Shown: positions 36,166-45,932, counted from the first letter of the stretch. The stretch is 64,000 nt of DNA from Cryobacterium inferilacus (GCF_019599185.1 NZ_JAIEUL010000011.1:62001-126000); one strand, 5' to 3'. The notes: a model not told the origin generated them from the sequence alone. Program-made: numbers and translations.

Positions 36166-38445
36166 ATGGTGGCCGATCCGATTCACGTGCGTCGGCCCGC
36201 GCTCCCCGCGCTTCGGCGGCGAATCGTGGCCGCGCTGCTGTGCGCACCCCTGGCGTTCTGGCCGGTTCTGACCGAATCGGGCTCCGCGTCCGCTCTGCCC
36301 GCGACCGCCCAGGCCGCGCCCGTCTCGGTTCCCTCCGCCACGGATGACGACACCGTCTCGATCGAGCTCACCCCCAGCGGTTCGTCGACCCTGCACCTCG
36401 ACCAGCCGCTGCAGGTCACCGTGACGGTGACCAATGACACCGCCGCGGCCCTTCCGACCGGGTCGGTCGAGGTCTTCCTGGCCGACCAGGCGCTCACCAC
36501 CCGGGCTGCCGTCAACGATTGGCTTGACCCGGAGGAGGACAGCGATTTCGGCGAGTTGCTGACCAGCGTGCCCCTCGCCGACGCTGTGCCCGCGCACAGC
36601 AGTGTCAGCATCCCGGTGAGCGTGCCGGATGAGTCGCTCGGTCTCTTCGAGTGGAGCCCGTGGGGTCCGCGGGGCATCGCGGCCTCCCTCACCGTCGGCG
36701 ACTCCGTGCGCGCGACGGATGAGTCCACCTTCGTTTGGTACCCGGACACCAGCACGGCCACTCCCCCGAGCGTGACCCCTGTCGATCTGGCGATTGCCAT
36801 GCCGATCACCACTCCCCCCTCGACCACTGGATTGATCAGCGCCGAAGACCTCACGACCTATACGGCTGAGTCGGGAATTCTCACCCGGCAGCTGGACGGC
36901 GTCATCAACCGGCCGGTGGCCATCGGCATCGACCCGATGATCATCGCCTCCATCCGGATTCTGGGCTCCGCAGCTCCCGACTCCGCGGTGCGGTGGCTCG
37001 ACCGTCTCGCTCAGGCATCCAACGAGATATTCCCTCTCGGGTATGCGGACTCGGACCCGGCCCTGGCCACCCAGGCCGGCGCCTCAGGGCCGCTCACCCC
37101 CACCTCGCTCGAATTTGCCGCCGATCCGGCACTCTTCCCATCGGCAGCGGCCACCGTGCCGCCGGCGGCCGAGGACACCCCGGCCGATCCCAATATTCCG
37201 ACACCGACATCTACCGAAGTCCCGCAGCCGGACGGGACCGTCACGGTGCCCACTCTCGAGCAGCTGCTCGACTGGGATTACAGCACCACGACAGTCGCCT
37301 GGCCCGCAGACAACATCGTCGCGCAGGCGGACTTGACCGCGTTCTCGACGGCCGGCTTGGCCCGTACCATCCTCGCGTCCGGCAACGTCGACAGGGACGA
37401 TCCCACCGTCACCGAGAGCACCACGGTCGCCCTGGGCTCGGATCAGGTCGGCCTGGTCGCCGATACCGGTGTCTCGCAGGCGCTTCGCCGGGCCGTCACC
37501 GCCACCACCGACGTGTCCTGGCGCGGAGCAATGGCGGAGTTGTCGGCCCAAGTGGCCATTGTCGCGGCCACGAACCCGGACGAGGCCCTCACCCTGTTGG
37601 CCACGCTCGACCGGGGGTGGCCGCAGGACGCCTCCCGACTGAGCCAGACGATCGACAGCCTGGGGAACCTGCCTTGGTTTGCCGCCACCACCTTCACCGA
37701 GGCGGCGGCGACCCCGGTCTCCGCCGATGTCTCCTTCGTGTCCAAGTCCGCCCCGGCCACCAGCGTCGACCTGGCCGGCCGGCTGATCGACCGGGAGGCC
37801 GAAGTGGTCGAATTCGCCGGCGCACTGGCCGATCCGCTGGCAGTGACCGCCCCGCACCGTTTGGCCCTGCTCGGGCTGCTCGCCACCTCGTGGGAGTCCA
37901 CTCCCGGCGACTGGCGCACCGCCGTCGGTGAGAACCTGGCCGCCTCCCGCACCGTGCTGAGTTCGGTGACGGTGATCACGACCGGGCCCGTCAACGTCGT
38001 CGGCAGCAAGGTCGATATCCCCATCACGTTGAACAACGCGCTCAACCAGGCCGCCACGGTGCGCGTCAGCGTTGTCCCCTCCAATGGGCGCCTCGTGGTG
38101 GGCAATGACGTTGAGACCGTGATCGATGCCGCGTCCGCCAAGACCGTGTCCATCCCGGTGAGCGCCGCCGTCGGTAACGGTGCTGTCACCCTCCGGGTCA
38201 CTCTGTCGACTCCGTCTGGCACAATCATGGACCAGCCGTCCCTGATCCCGGTGAATGTGCGCGCGGACTGGGAGGGCATCGGCTCCCGCATCTTCGCCGC
38301 CCTCGTCGTGCTGTTCTTCGGTTTCGGCGTCTGGCGCAATATCGTGCATCGCCGTCGTGACCGCGCCGAGACTGCCAGTGCCGAGGCCAATCCGGATGCC
38401 GACCTCGAGTCCGACCCAGACGCCCCGGCGGCCCCCCGTGGCTAG
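36166..38445 (+). CDS. DUF6049 family exported membrane-anchored protein
   Basis: A 759-residue protein with an N-terminal signal peptide (hydrophobic core about 25-40), a long extracytoplasmic part with beta-rich, Thr/Ser/Pro-rich segments, and one C-terminal membrane span (IFAALVVLFFGFGVWRN) followed by an Asp/Glu-rich tail. Its function is unknown. The place just before murJ, which it overlaps by eight bases, is shared by actinobacteria and suggests a cell-wall-linked role. The ATG follows a TAGAATCC -10-like stretch. Confidence 0.85.
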   Translation: MVADPIHVRRPALPALRRRIVAALLCAPLAFWPVLTESGSASALPATAQAAPVSVPSATDDDTVSIELTPSGSSTLHLDQPLQVTVTVTNDTAAALPTGSVEVFLADQALTTRAAVNDWLDPEEDSDFGELLTSVPLADAVPAHSSVSIPVSVPDESLGLFEWSPWGPRGIAASLTVGDSVRATDESTFVWYPDTSTATPPSVTPVDLAIAMPITTPPSTTGLISAEDLTTYTAESGILTRQLDGVINRPVAIGIDPMIIASIRILGSAAPDSAVRWLDRLAQASNEIFPLGYADSDPALATQAGASGPLTPTSLEFAADPALFPSAAATVPPAAEDTPADPNIPTPTSTEVPQPDGTVTVPTLEQLLDWDYSTTTVAWPADNIVAQADLTAFSTAGLARTILASGNVDRDDPTVTESTTVALGSDQVGLVADTGVSQALRRAVTATTDVSWRGAMAELSAQVAIVAATNPDEALTLLATLDRGWPQDASRLSQTIDSLGNLPWFAATTFTEAAATPVSADVSFVSKSAPATSVDLAGRLIDREAEVVEFAGALADPLAVTAPHRLALLGLLATSWESTPGDWRTAVGENLAASRTVLSSVTVITTGPVNVVGSKVDIPITLNNALNQAATVRVSVVPSNGRLVVGNDVETVIDAASAKTVSIPVSAAVGNGAVTLRVTLSTPSGTIMDQPSLIPVNVRADWEGIGSRIFAALVVLFFGFGVWRNIVHRRRDRAETASAEANPDADLESDPDAPAAPRG

Positions 38446-40051
38446 CGGCGTCGGCCGCGCCAGCGCCATCCTGGCATCGGGCACGATGGTCTCCCGACTC
38501 CTCGGGTTCGTCAAGGTCATCGTCTTCGCCAATATCATCGGGCAGATCGGCAACGTGCCCGACGCCTTCACCGTCGCCAACCAGCTGCCGAACACGGTGT
38601 ACACGATCGTGGCGGGCGGCGTGCTCACCGCGGTTCTCGTGCCGCAGATCGTGCGGGCGAGTCTGCACGATGACGGCGGCACCGCCTACATCAACAAGCT
38701 CGTCACCCTGGCGCTGAGCATCCTGGCCGTCACAACCCTGGTCGCGACGTTGCTGGCGCCCCTGATCACCCGGTTCATCGCCCTGGGTTTCTCACCCGAG
38801 CAGTTGTCGTTGGCCACTGCCTTTGCCTACTGGTGCCTGCCGCAGATCTTCTTCTACGGCCTGTATACGGTGCTGGGCGAGGTGCTCAACGCCCGCAAAT
38901 CGTTCGGCCCGTTCACCTGGGTCCCGGTGCTCAACAACGTCATCTCGATCGGCGGCCTGCTCCTGTTCGCCGTCTTGTTCGGCGTGGACCCGAATGCCGA
39001 GCGCACACCCGTGGACTTCACGCCGGCCATGACCGCTCTGCTCGCGGGCAGCGCGACGCTCGGCGTGGTGCTGCAGGCCGTGGTGCTGTACTACTTCTGG
39101 CGGCGGATCGGCCTGCGCTACCGCCCCGACTTCAGATTCCGCGGTGTGGGCCTCGGCACAGCGGGCAAGATGGCCAGCTGGACCTTCGGCATGCTGCTGC
39201 TGACGACGATCGCCGGTGTTGTGGAAACCCAGGTGGTGTCGCTCGCCTCCGGGGAGGGCGCATCCGCCACTGTCATGAGCACGGCCTGGTTGATCTTCAT
39301 GCTGCCGCACTCGATCATCACGGTCTCGGTGGCCACCGCCTACTTCACCCGGATGAGCGAGCACGCCTCCCGAGACGACACCGACAAGCTGCGCACGGAT
39401 GCCTCCTCCGCCATCCGTGGGACCACCCTGCTGATCGTGCTCGCGAGCGCCGTCATCATGGTGTGCGCCTACCCGTTCGCCCGGGTCTTCGGCGAGGCCG
39501 GGTTCGAGCAAGTTCAGGCCATCGGCAATGTCATCATCGCCTTCCTGCTGGGGCTGGTGGCGTTCTGTGTGCTCTTCGTCGTGCAACGCACCTTCTACGC
39601 GCTGGGCGACACCCGAACGCCCTTCTTCTTCACGCTGTTCCAGGTCGCCCTCGTGATCACGGGTGTGCTCGGCTGCGCGCTCCTCCCGCCGGAATGGATC
39701 GCCTTCGGCATCGCCTTGGTCGTGACGGTGTCGGGAATCCTGCAGGCGATCCTGGCCGCGTGGCTGCTGCGCCGGCGGCTCGGCGGCATCGATGGCCGGC
39801 GCATCCTGCGCAGCCTGGTCAAGTATTTCGTCGCCGTGCTCATACCGGTCGCCGCGGGAATCTGGGTTCTGACGGCGCTGGGCGGCACGGCAGAGGGTGG
39901 CTACGCCGTGTCGGGCATCGTGCCGGCGATCCTCTCCATGGCGGTGATCGGTTCGGTCATGGCCGCACTGTACTTCGCGCTGCTGCTGCTCATGCGCAGC
40001 CAGGAACTGCATGGTTTCCTGACCCCCGTGCTGGCTCGATTCCGGCGCTAA
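38438..40051 (+). CDS. murJ: Lipid II flippase MurJ
   Basis: A 537-residue integral membrane protein with about 14 spans that moves lipid II across the membrane for peptidoglycan synthesis. The family start ILASGTMVSRLLGFVKVI and the PQIFFYGLYTVLGEVLNA region (TM helices 4-5) are clear. The GTG at 38438 (VASGVGRASAIL) is chosen; an upstream frame start at 38255 reads through the DUF6049 gene. Actinobacterial pseudokinase/FHA extensions are absent. Confidence 0.94.
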   Translation: MASGVGRASAILASGTMVSRLLGFVKVIVFANIIGQIGNVPDAFTVANQLPNTVYTIVAGGVLTAVLVPQIVRASLHDDGGTAYINKLVTLALSILAVTTLVATLLAPLITRFIALGFSPEQLSLATAFAYWCLPQIFFYGLYTVLGEVLNARKSFGPFTWVPVLNNVISIGGLLLFAVLFGVDPNAERTPVDFTPAMTALLAGSATLGVVLQAVVLYYFWRRIGLRYRPDFRFRGVGLGTAGKMASWTFGMLLLTTIAGVVETQVVSLASGEGASATVMSTAWLIFMLPHSIITVSVATAYFTRMSEHASRDDTDKLRTDASSAIRGTTLLIVLASAVIMVCAYPFARVFGEAGFEQVQAIGNVIIAFLLGLVAFCVLFVVQRTFYALGDTRTPFFFTLFQVALVITGVLGCALLPPEWIAFGIALVVTVSGILQAILAAWLLRRRLGGIDGRRILRSLVKYFVAVLIPVAAGIWVLTALGGTAEGGYAVSGIVPAILSMAVIGSVMAALYFALLLLMRSQELHGFLTPVLARFRR

Positions 40052-40131
40052 GCCGCCGCGACGGCAGGTATCGCGCAGGTGACCGGCCGCTGAACAACGG
40101 CCCCCAGAGGCGGCCAGGGGCCGGCTGGCAC

Positions 40132-40157
40132 GGAATATCATCCGATTAGGATGTGTT
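40132..40157 (+). promoter_or_regulatory. SigR/SigH-type promoter before trxB
   Basis: GGAAT (40132-40136) and GTT (40155-40157) are separated by exactly 18 bases, the spacing of the actinobacterial oxidative-stress sigma factor SigR/SigH. It lies about 60 bases before the trxB start. The trxB-trxA operon is a known target of this factor in Streptomyces and Mycobacterium. A housekeeping -10 TAGGAT (40147-40152) overlaps it. Confidence 0.65.
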
Positions 40158-40214
40158 GTACCCGAAAGTGAGGCGCCGCAGGGCGTCTCTCCCACTGATT
40201 TCAAGGAGTTCCGC

Positions 40215-41189
40215 GTGCGTCAGATCATCATCATCGGTTCGGGTCCTGCCGGATTCACGGCCGCCATCTACGCCGCCCGCGCGAACATGAAGCCGCTTCT
40301 GATCGCCAGCTCGGTCGAGGCCGGCGGGGAACTCATGAACACCACCGACGTGGAGAACTTCCCCGGCTTCGCCGACGGCATCCAGGGTCCGGAACTGATG
40401 GCGAAGATGCAGGAGCAGGCCGAGAAGTTCGGCACCGAGGTCGTCTACGACGACGTCACCAAGCTGGAATTCGGCGACACCGTGAAGTCGGTGACCCTGG
40501 GCAACGGCGAGAAGCACGAAGCGCTGTCGATCATCTTCGCGACCGGCTCCGCCTATCGCAAGCTCGGCATCGAGGACGAAGAGCGCCTCAGCGGCCGGGG
40601 CGTGTCCTGGTGCGCCACCTGCGACGGGTTCTTCTTCAAGGAGAAGGTCATTGCTGTCGTCGGCGGCGGCGACTCCGCCATGGAGGAGGCCACCTTCCTC
40701 ACCCGCTTCGCCAGCAAGGTCTACATCATCCACCGCAAGGACACCCTGCGCGCCTCCAAGATCATGCAGGAACGCGCACTGTCGCACCCGAAGATCGAAT
40801 TCGTGTGGAACACCGAGGTCGTCGGCATCGACGGTGAAGAGGCCGTTGAGGGCCTCCGCCTGCGCGACACCGTCACGGGCGCGGAGAGCAACCTCCCGGT
40901 CGGCGGTCTCTTCGTCGCGATCGGCAACGACCCGCGCACCCACCTGGTGCATGACCTGCTCGACCTCACCAGCGACGGCACCATCGCCGTTGCGGGGCGG
41001 TCCTCCAAGACCAGCCAGGCGGGCGTGTTCGCCGCCGGAGACGTCATCGACCCCACCTACCGCCAGGCCGTTACCGCGGCCGCCAGCGGCACCGTGGCCG
41101 CTCTGGACGCCGAGCACTACCTGGCCACCCTCCCCGAAGACCTGCTGGCCGCGGCCGGCGACCCCGAATTCGCAAACGCAACCAACTAA
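40215..41189 (+). CDS. trxB: Thioredoxin reductase
   Basis: A 324-residue flavoenzyme that uses NADPH to reduce thioredoxin. The FAD motif is GSGPAGFTAAIYAARAN, the redox pair is Cys133-Cys136 in WCATCDGFFF, and the NADPH motif is VGGGDSAMEEATFL. The GTG at 40215 follows AAGGAG at the usual distance. It forms an operon with trxA, whose ribosome site overlaps the trxB stop. Confidence 0.97.
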   Translation: MRQIIIIGSGPAGFTAAIYAARANMKPLLIASSVEAGGELMNTTDVENFPGFADGIQGPELMAKMQEQAEKFGTEVVYDDVTKLEFGDTVKSVTLGNGEKHEALSIIFATGSAYRKLGIEDEERLSGRGVSWCATCDGFFFKEKVIAVVGGGDSAMEEATFLTRFASKVYIIHRKDTLRASKIMQERALSHPKIEFVWNTEVVGIDGEEAVEGLRLRDTVTGAESNLPVGGLFVAIGNDPRTHLVHDLLDLTSDGTIAVAGRSSKTSQAGVFAAGDVIDPTYRQAVTAAASGTVAALDAEHYLATLPEDLLAAAGDPEFANATN

Positions 41190-41199
41190 GGAGCACCAC

Positions 41200-41523
41200 A
41201 TGTCAGCACGCGCCGTCACCGACGCCACCTTCGAGTCAGAAGTCATCAACAACGAGAAGACCGTCCTGGTGGACTTCTGGGCCGAGTGGTGTGGCCCGTG
41301 CCGCGCCGTCAGCCCGATCCTCGACCAGATCGCCGCGGAGAACTCCGACACGATCGACATCGTCAAGCTCAACGTCGACGACCACCCGGCCCTGGCCGCG
41401 AAGTACATGATCACCTCCATCCCCGCGATGAAGGTTTTCCAGAAGGGCGAGGTCGTCAAGACCGTCATCGGCGCCAAGCCGAAGCCCGCCCTCGAAGCCG
41501 ACCTGGCCGCCTACCTCAAGTAG
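41200..41523 (+). CDS. trxA: Thioredoxin
   Basis: A 107-residue thioredoxin with the WCGPC active site (Cys31-Cys34), the cis-Pro block MITSIPAMKVFQKGE and the normal end. TAAGGAG precedes the ATG and its TAA is the trxB stop. A terminator lies 27 bases after it. Confidence 0.97.
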   Translation: MSARAVTDATFESEVINNEKTVLVDFWAEWCGPCRAVSPILDQIAAENSDTIDIVKLNVDDHPALAAKYMITSIPAMKVFQKGEVVKTVIGAKPKPALEADLAAYLK

Positions 41524-41550
41524 CCGCGGCAGGTTCCTCGACGAACCCCA

Positions 41551-41584
41551 CACCCGCCCGGCACCCGCCGGGCGGGTGTTTTCG
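41551..41584 (+). terminator. Intrinsic terminator of trxB-trxA
   Basis: CACCCGCCCGGC and GCCGGGCGGGTG pair around a four-base loop and are followed by TTTTCG. It is a strong GC stem. Confidence 0.9.
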
Positions 41585-41655
41585 TATCGGCGAGCGGATG
41601 CGGCGCCCGCCCGACACACCCCATACGATTGAGGCCTCACCAGAACGGATATGAC

Positions 41656-42975
41656 GTGACAGCGATAGGCACCCCCCAGGCCGGCAACAACCTCGACCCG
41701 TGGTACCACCACTACGCCGAGCGAGCCGCCGCCCTGCGCGCCTCCGAGGTGCGCGCGTTGTTCGCCGTCGCCTCACGCCCCGAAGTCGTCTCCCTCGCCG
41801 GCGGCATGCCGTACGTCGCGGCGCTTCCGCCGGACCTCGTCATGGGCGCCCTCGAGAACGTCATGCGCAAACAGGGCCCCGTTGCACTGCAATATGGCTC
41901 TGGTCAGGGAGTTCCCTTGTTCCGGGAGCAAATCCTAGAGGTCATGGCGCTCGAAGGCATCCGCGCGCACGCCGATGACGTCGTGGTCACCACCGGCTCC
42001 CAGCATGCCCTCGAGCTGGTCAGCAAGCTCTTCCTCGATCCCGGTGACGTCGTCATCTCCGAGGGACCGAGCTACGTCACAGCCATGGTGATCTTCAAGT
42101 CCTACCAGGCCGACGTGGACCACGTGCCGATGGATGAACACGGCATGATCCCCGAGGCCCTCCGGGAGCACATCGCTCGGCTCACCGCGGCCGGTCGTAA
42201 GATCAAGTTCCTGTACACGATCCCGAGTTTCCACAATCCGGCCGGTGTGACCCTCAGCTGGGCCCGACGCCTCGAGATCCTCGAGATCGCCCGCCAGAAC
42301 AACATCCTCGTTCTCGAAGACAACCCGTACGGGCTGCTGTATTTCGACCAGAAGGCGCCGGATGCGATGCGCTCGGTGGAGCGGGACGGCGTCGTGTACC
42401 TGGGGACTTTCTCCAAGACCCTCGCCCCTGGATTCCGGGTGGGGTGGGCTCTTGCGCCCCACGCCATCAGGGAGAAGCTCGTGCTCGCCAACGAGGCCGC
42501 GGTTCTCTCGCCGTCCTCGTTCAGCCAACTCGTCATCTCGGAGTACCTGTCGACCGCGGACTGGAAGGGCCAGATCAACACCTTCCGGGGCGTATACCGA
42601 GAGCGCAAGAACGCCATGCTCTCGGCCCTCACCGAATACCTGCCAGAACTCAACTGGACGAACCCCAACGGCGGTTTCTACGTCTGGCTCACCCTGCCAG
42701 ACACTCTGGACTCCAAGACCATGCTGCCCCGCGCCGTCAAGGAACTGGTGGCGTACACCCCGGGAACGGCCTTCTTCGCCGACGGCCAGGGCCGGCAGAA
42801 CATTCGACTCTCGTTCTGCTACCCCACCCCTGACCACATTCGACTGGGGATTCGCAGGCTGGCCACCGTTATTCGGGACGAACTCGAATTGCTGGACACC
42901 TTTGCCGGCACCGGGTCACTTTCCCCGGCGCACGACGGACGCCGCTTCGGCGCCCCGCCGCCCAATAGCAACTAA
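41656..42975 (+). CDS. PLP-dependent aminotransferase (aminoadipate/MocR-like fold)
   Basis: A protein of about 439 residues of the fold-type I class I/II family, close to LysN/2-aminoadipate aminotransferases and to the aminotransferase half of MocR regulators, but without a DNA-binding domain. VVSLAGGMP marks the N-terminus, YTIPSFHNPAGVT the substrate region, and GTFSKTLAPGFRVGW the cofactor lysine. The GTG at 41656 is favoured; a TTG at 41629 is in frame and adds nine residues. Its substrate is unknown. It precedes the D-Ala-D-Ala-ligase-like gene by 41 bases, so the two may be co-transcribed. Confidence 0.9.
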   Translation: MTAIGTPQAGNNLDPWYHHYAERAAALRASEVRALFAVASRPEVVSLAGGMPYVAALPPDLVMGALENVMRKQGPVALQYGSGQGVPLFREQILEVMALEGIRAHADDVVVTTGSQHALELVSKLFLDPGDVVISEGPSYVTAMVIFKSYQADVDHVPMDEHGMIPEALREHIARLTAAGRKIKFLYTIPSFHNPAGVTLSWARRLEILEIARQNNILVLEDNPYGLLYFDQKAPDAMRSVERDGVVYLGTFSKTLAPGFRVGWALAPHAIREKLVLANEAAVLSPSSFSQLVISEYLSTADWKGQINTFRGVYRERKNAMLSALTEYLPELNWTNPNGGFYVWLTLPDTLDSKTMLPRAVKELVAYTPGTAFFADGQGRQNIRLSFCYPTPDHIRLGIRRLATVIRDELELLDTFAGTGSLSPAHDGRRFGAPPPNSN

Positions 42976-43016
42976 CACCCCGCACCTCCCGCCTAACCCA
43001 AGGAAAAACCCCGATC

Positions 43017-43976
43017 ATGAGCGAATCCGAGTTTCTTGACATTGTGGTCCTCGCCGGCGGAATCTCGCACGAGCGTGATGTGTCCATGCGCAGCGGCCGC
43101 CGTGTCGCTGACGAGCTGACCAGCCTCGGTCACACGGTCACGGTGCTCGACCCTCAGGCGGGCCTGCTCTCCGAACTGGCCCGCATCAAGCCGGATGTGA
43201 TCTGGCCGGTCCTGCACGGCGCGACCGGTGAAGACGGCGCCCTGCTCTCCCTGCTGGAGACAACCGGGATCCCGCACGTCGGACCACGCGGCACCGCGGC
43301 CGGCCTGGCGTGGTCCAAGCCGACCGCCAAGGAACTCGTACGACGAGCCGGCTACGCCACTCCGGCCTGGATCGCCCTGTCCCGAGAAACGTTCCGTGAC
43401 CTCGGCGCCGCCGAGGTCCTGGAACACCTGGTCCGCTCCCTGGGCACTCCCCTGGTCGTCAAACCCGCTCAGGGTGGGTCCGCTCAGGGCGTGACGATCG
43501 TAGACACCGCGGCCGGTCTCCCCCGCGCCATGGTGGATGCCTACACCTACGCCGACACCGCCCTGGTGGAGACGAAGATCGACGGCACCGAGCTCGCGGT
43601 GACCGTGATCAATACCGGAGATGGCCCCACCGCCCTGCCGGCCGTGGAGATCGTGCCGGTGAACGGCGTTTTCAGCTTTGAAGCGCGCTACAACGCGGGA
43701 GAAACACTCTTTTTCACGCCCGCGCGCATCTCCGCCGACGTCGCCGAGCGCGTCGCCGAGACGGCCGTGGCCATCCACGACCTGCTCGGGCTGGCTCAGC
43801 TCTCCCGAATTGACCTCATGGTGGATGCGGATGGTGTCGCGTGGTTCCTCGAGGCAAATGTGCTGCCCGGACTGACCGAGACATCCCTCGCTCCCCAGTC
43901 CATCGAGGCGTCCGGCGACACGCTCGGCTCGGTGTACGCCGCGTTGGCTCGAGCAGCATCCATCAGCCTCAGGTAG
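43017..43976 (+). CDS. D-alanine--D-alanine ligase-like ATP-grasp enzyme
   Basis: A 319-residue ATP-grasp protein. The N-terminal VVLAGGISHERDVSMRSGRR and WPVLHGATGEDGALLSLLE match Ddl; the ATP-grasp part shows PLVVKPAQGGSAQGV and the metal/ATP end FLEANVLPGLTETSL. The usual EVNTxPGMT is EANVLPGLT here. Whether it is the main Ddl or a related ligase cannot be decided from the window. It borders the parS spacer. Confidence 0.9.
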   Translation: MSESEFLDIVVLAGGISHERDVSMRSGRRVADELTSLGHTVTVLDPQAGLLSELARIKPDVIWPVLHGATGEDGALLSLLETTGIPHVGPRGTAAGLAWSKPTAKELVRRAGYATPAWIALSRETFRDLGAAEVLEHLVRSLGTPLVVKPAQGGSAQGVTIVDTAAGLPRAMVDAYTYADTALVETKIDGTELAVTVINTGDGPTALPAVEIVPVNGVFSFEARYNAGETLFFTPARISADVAERVAETAVAIHDLLGLAQLSRIDLMVDADGVAWFLEANVLPGLTETSLAPQSIEASGDTLGSVYAALARAASISLR

Positions 43977-43989
43977 GCCTTCGGCGTTG

Positions 43990-44005
43990 TGTTTCACGTG
44001 AAACA
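43990..44005. promoter_or_regulatory. parS site 1
   Basis: Perfect TGTTTCACGTGAAACA, the consensus ParB-binding palindrome. Confidence 0.97.
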
Positions 44006-44051
44006 CTCGCCGCGGTGGCTCGCTGCACTCCCCCACCCAGCCGTTAGGCCG

Positions 44052-44067
44052 AGTTTCACGTGAAACA
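44052..44067. promoter_or_regulatory. parS site 2
   Basis: AGTTTCACGTGAAACA, one end base off the consensus. Confidence 0.95.
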
Positions 44068-44115
44068 TTCGGCCGGAACGCTCCCGCACGTGCGAAATAC
44101 CTGCGTTCACGGTCC

Positions 44116-44131
44116 AGTTTCACGTGAAACA
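44116..44131. promoter_or_regulatory. parS site 3
   Basis: AGTTTCACGTGAAACA, one end base off the consensus. Confidence 0.95.
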
Positions 44132-44378
44132 CTCCCCCAATATGCCTGCGACCATCCGTGCCGACCGCCATTTCCGCTCTGACGACGCGGGGCGGAACAG
44201 CGTAGCTCGGCGTGCCCGCTGGCCATCACCGCAAGACCGGTAGTGTCCGAGTGCTCCGTCGGACCGCTCACGCCTAACGCGGGCGGGAGGCAACTGGCCG
44301 GTTATGGCGCCGGGCGGAAGTCTGCTCGTACTCTCGCATGCGGACCAGCGTGCCGGCTTGCCAGCTTGCCGGCACCAC

Positions 44379-44394
44379 TGTTTCACGTGAAACA
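44379..44394. promoter_or_regulatory. parS site 4
   Basis: Perfect TGTTTCACGTGAAACA. An 8-bp inverted repeat GTGCCGGC/GCCGGCAC (44350-44375) lies just before it. Confidence 0.97.
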
Positions 44395-44735
44395 TCTACC
44401 TGGGCTGCCACGAGAATGCAGCACCCGGTTCGGGCTGTCATGCCTCCCCCGTGCACCCACTGTGTCAGGACTACCCGCCTGCGGCAGCACAGCAGAGCAA
44501 TCCGTTCAGGTCTGGTCTGGTCTGGCCCTCGACAACAAGACATCCCCGTTTAGCCCGTCAATACCGCTGATACGCCGGTCCCTCTCCTTTGTCCGTCCGT
44601 ACGGCCGGGCCGCGCACGGCCAGACGTGACCGGCCCGACGTGGCCGGCGCAACCGCTGGATGCTGATTCGCATGTTCATCCGCATGGGCCCTCGCGGGAA
44701 CTTAACCTGACCTGAACGGAAAGGTTGACTCGTCA

Positions 44736-44751
44736 TGTTTCACGTGAAACG
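44736..44751. promoter_or_regulatory. parS site 5
   Basis: TGTTTCACGTGAAACG, one end base off the consensus. Confidence 0.95.
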
Positions 44752-44843
44752 TCAACCGCCACGCCGGATTTCGAGTTCGCAGAGGCTGATTTGTGGCATA
44801 TCCGCCCATTCCCGCGGAATCGGAGGGCACTGATCGACGCGGA

Positions 44844-44866
44844 GAATCGTTTCTGACGACGTGAAA
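44844..44866 (+). repeat. Direct repeat copy 1 in the parS spacer
   Basis: A 23-base segment ending CTGACGACGTGAAA, which recurs at 45741-45763 with two mismatches. Its GACGTGAAA end resembles half a parS, but it is not a palindrome. Function unknown. Confidence 0.55.
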
Positions 44867-45524
44867 TCTCGATATTTGAACGGCTCCAACTGCTCCTACG
44901 GTCGCGACTGTGCTTTTCTGGCTGCGCCCGATGCGCTGCGCTCACCCCGAGCGCATGCACTTAACGTCGGGTACTCGCCTTCTACTTGGTTCGAGCGGTA
45001 CACCAGTGAGGGAATGCACACAAAGTGGTGGGGATTCACGGCGGCAATCCTATGGGAGCACTCACTTCAGGAATCAGCTACCGGGTCTGGCCGGCCGATG
45101 GCTGGGACTGTTGCACATGTCGCCGGCCACTTGCCGTGTGCCCCGCATTGGCTCACGTGCGCTTGACGCCTTCGATGTGCGGTAGAGAATCGAGGCGCGG
45201 TCCAACTGTGGTTCGTCAATCTTCGCCAGGCGTCACGTGGTGCGAGACTGTGAGCGCGCGTGAATATCTCACCACGACTCCGAGGTGCAGGCTCTAGACC
45301 TGCCTTCACACCCACACTCTCCATCGCCCATCACTCCCCCGCGGACAACCATTCATTTACGTCCACTGCACAACGCCGACTTCACAACTGCATCGGGTTC
45401 GAGCCACCGCCGGCGCAGGGATTGCTGAGCGTGGGCCGCCGTCCGATACCTCGCGTCCGACAGCTCCCGACGGACCATGACGATGTGACGGATGATCGCC
45501 GGCGGTCCGATCATTCGGCGTGAA

Positions 45525-45540
45525 AGTTTCACGTGAAACA
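45525..45540. promoter_or_regulatory. parS site 6
   Basis: AGTTTCACGTGAAACA, one end base off the consensus. Confidence 0.95.
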
Positions 45541-45740
45541 CCAGCCGACACAGACCCCACCCTCGACGATGAACGCTCCTGGGTGTCGCCGGTTGAACGC
45601 GCAAATGGTTCTGCACCGTCCGGCGGAGTGCTTCAGAAGCCGGCCCGACGTCTGATTCGGGGAAAAGCGACTGCCACGGGGCCGATTCTGCGGCCGTTTT
45701 GCTCGGTTCGCTCCCACCAAGATTGCGTGATGAGCCCTAA

Positions 45741-45763
45741 GAATGGTTCCTGACGACGTGAAA
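45741..45763 (+). repeat. Direct repeat copy 2 in the parS spacer
   Basis: Second copy of the 23-base element (21 of 23 bases shared with 44844-44866), about 900 bases away in the same orientation. Confidence 0.55.
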
Positions 45764-45916
45764 AAGACGGAAAATCTCCCGCCACGCACCTCTGGGTCAC
45801 CCTCGCGCGGACACAAGTCTCGACTCCACTGACGTCGACGTCGCGGGCAGGGCCCACTGCGGTCAACCCCCTCGCCGCCACCAAGCGCACGGCAGAGTGA
45901 CTTCTGCAGCGCCCGA

Positions 45917-45932
45917 TGTTTCACGTGAAACG
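45917..45932. promoter_or_regulatory. parS site 7
   Basis: TGTTTCACGTGAAACG, eight bases past the parB stop codon. Confidence 0.95.

Noticed and set aside
45025..45297. A Cys/Trp-containing 90-residue frame that faintly recalls a primase-polymerase N-terminus
   Set aside because: The similarity is confined to a few cysteines, and the frame has no ribosome site and no partner domain.
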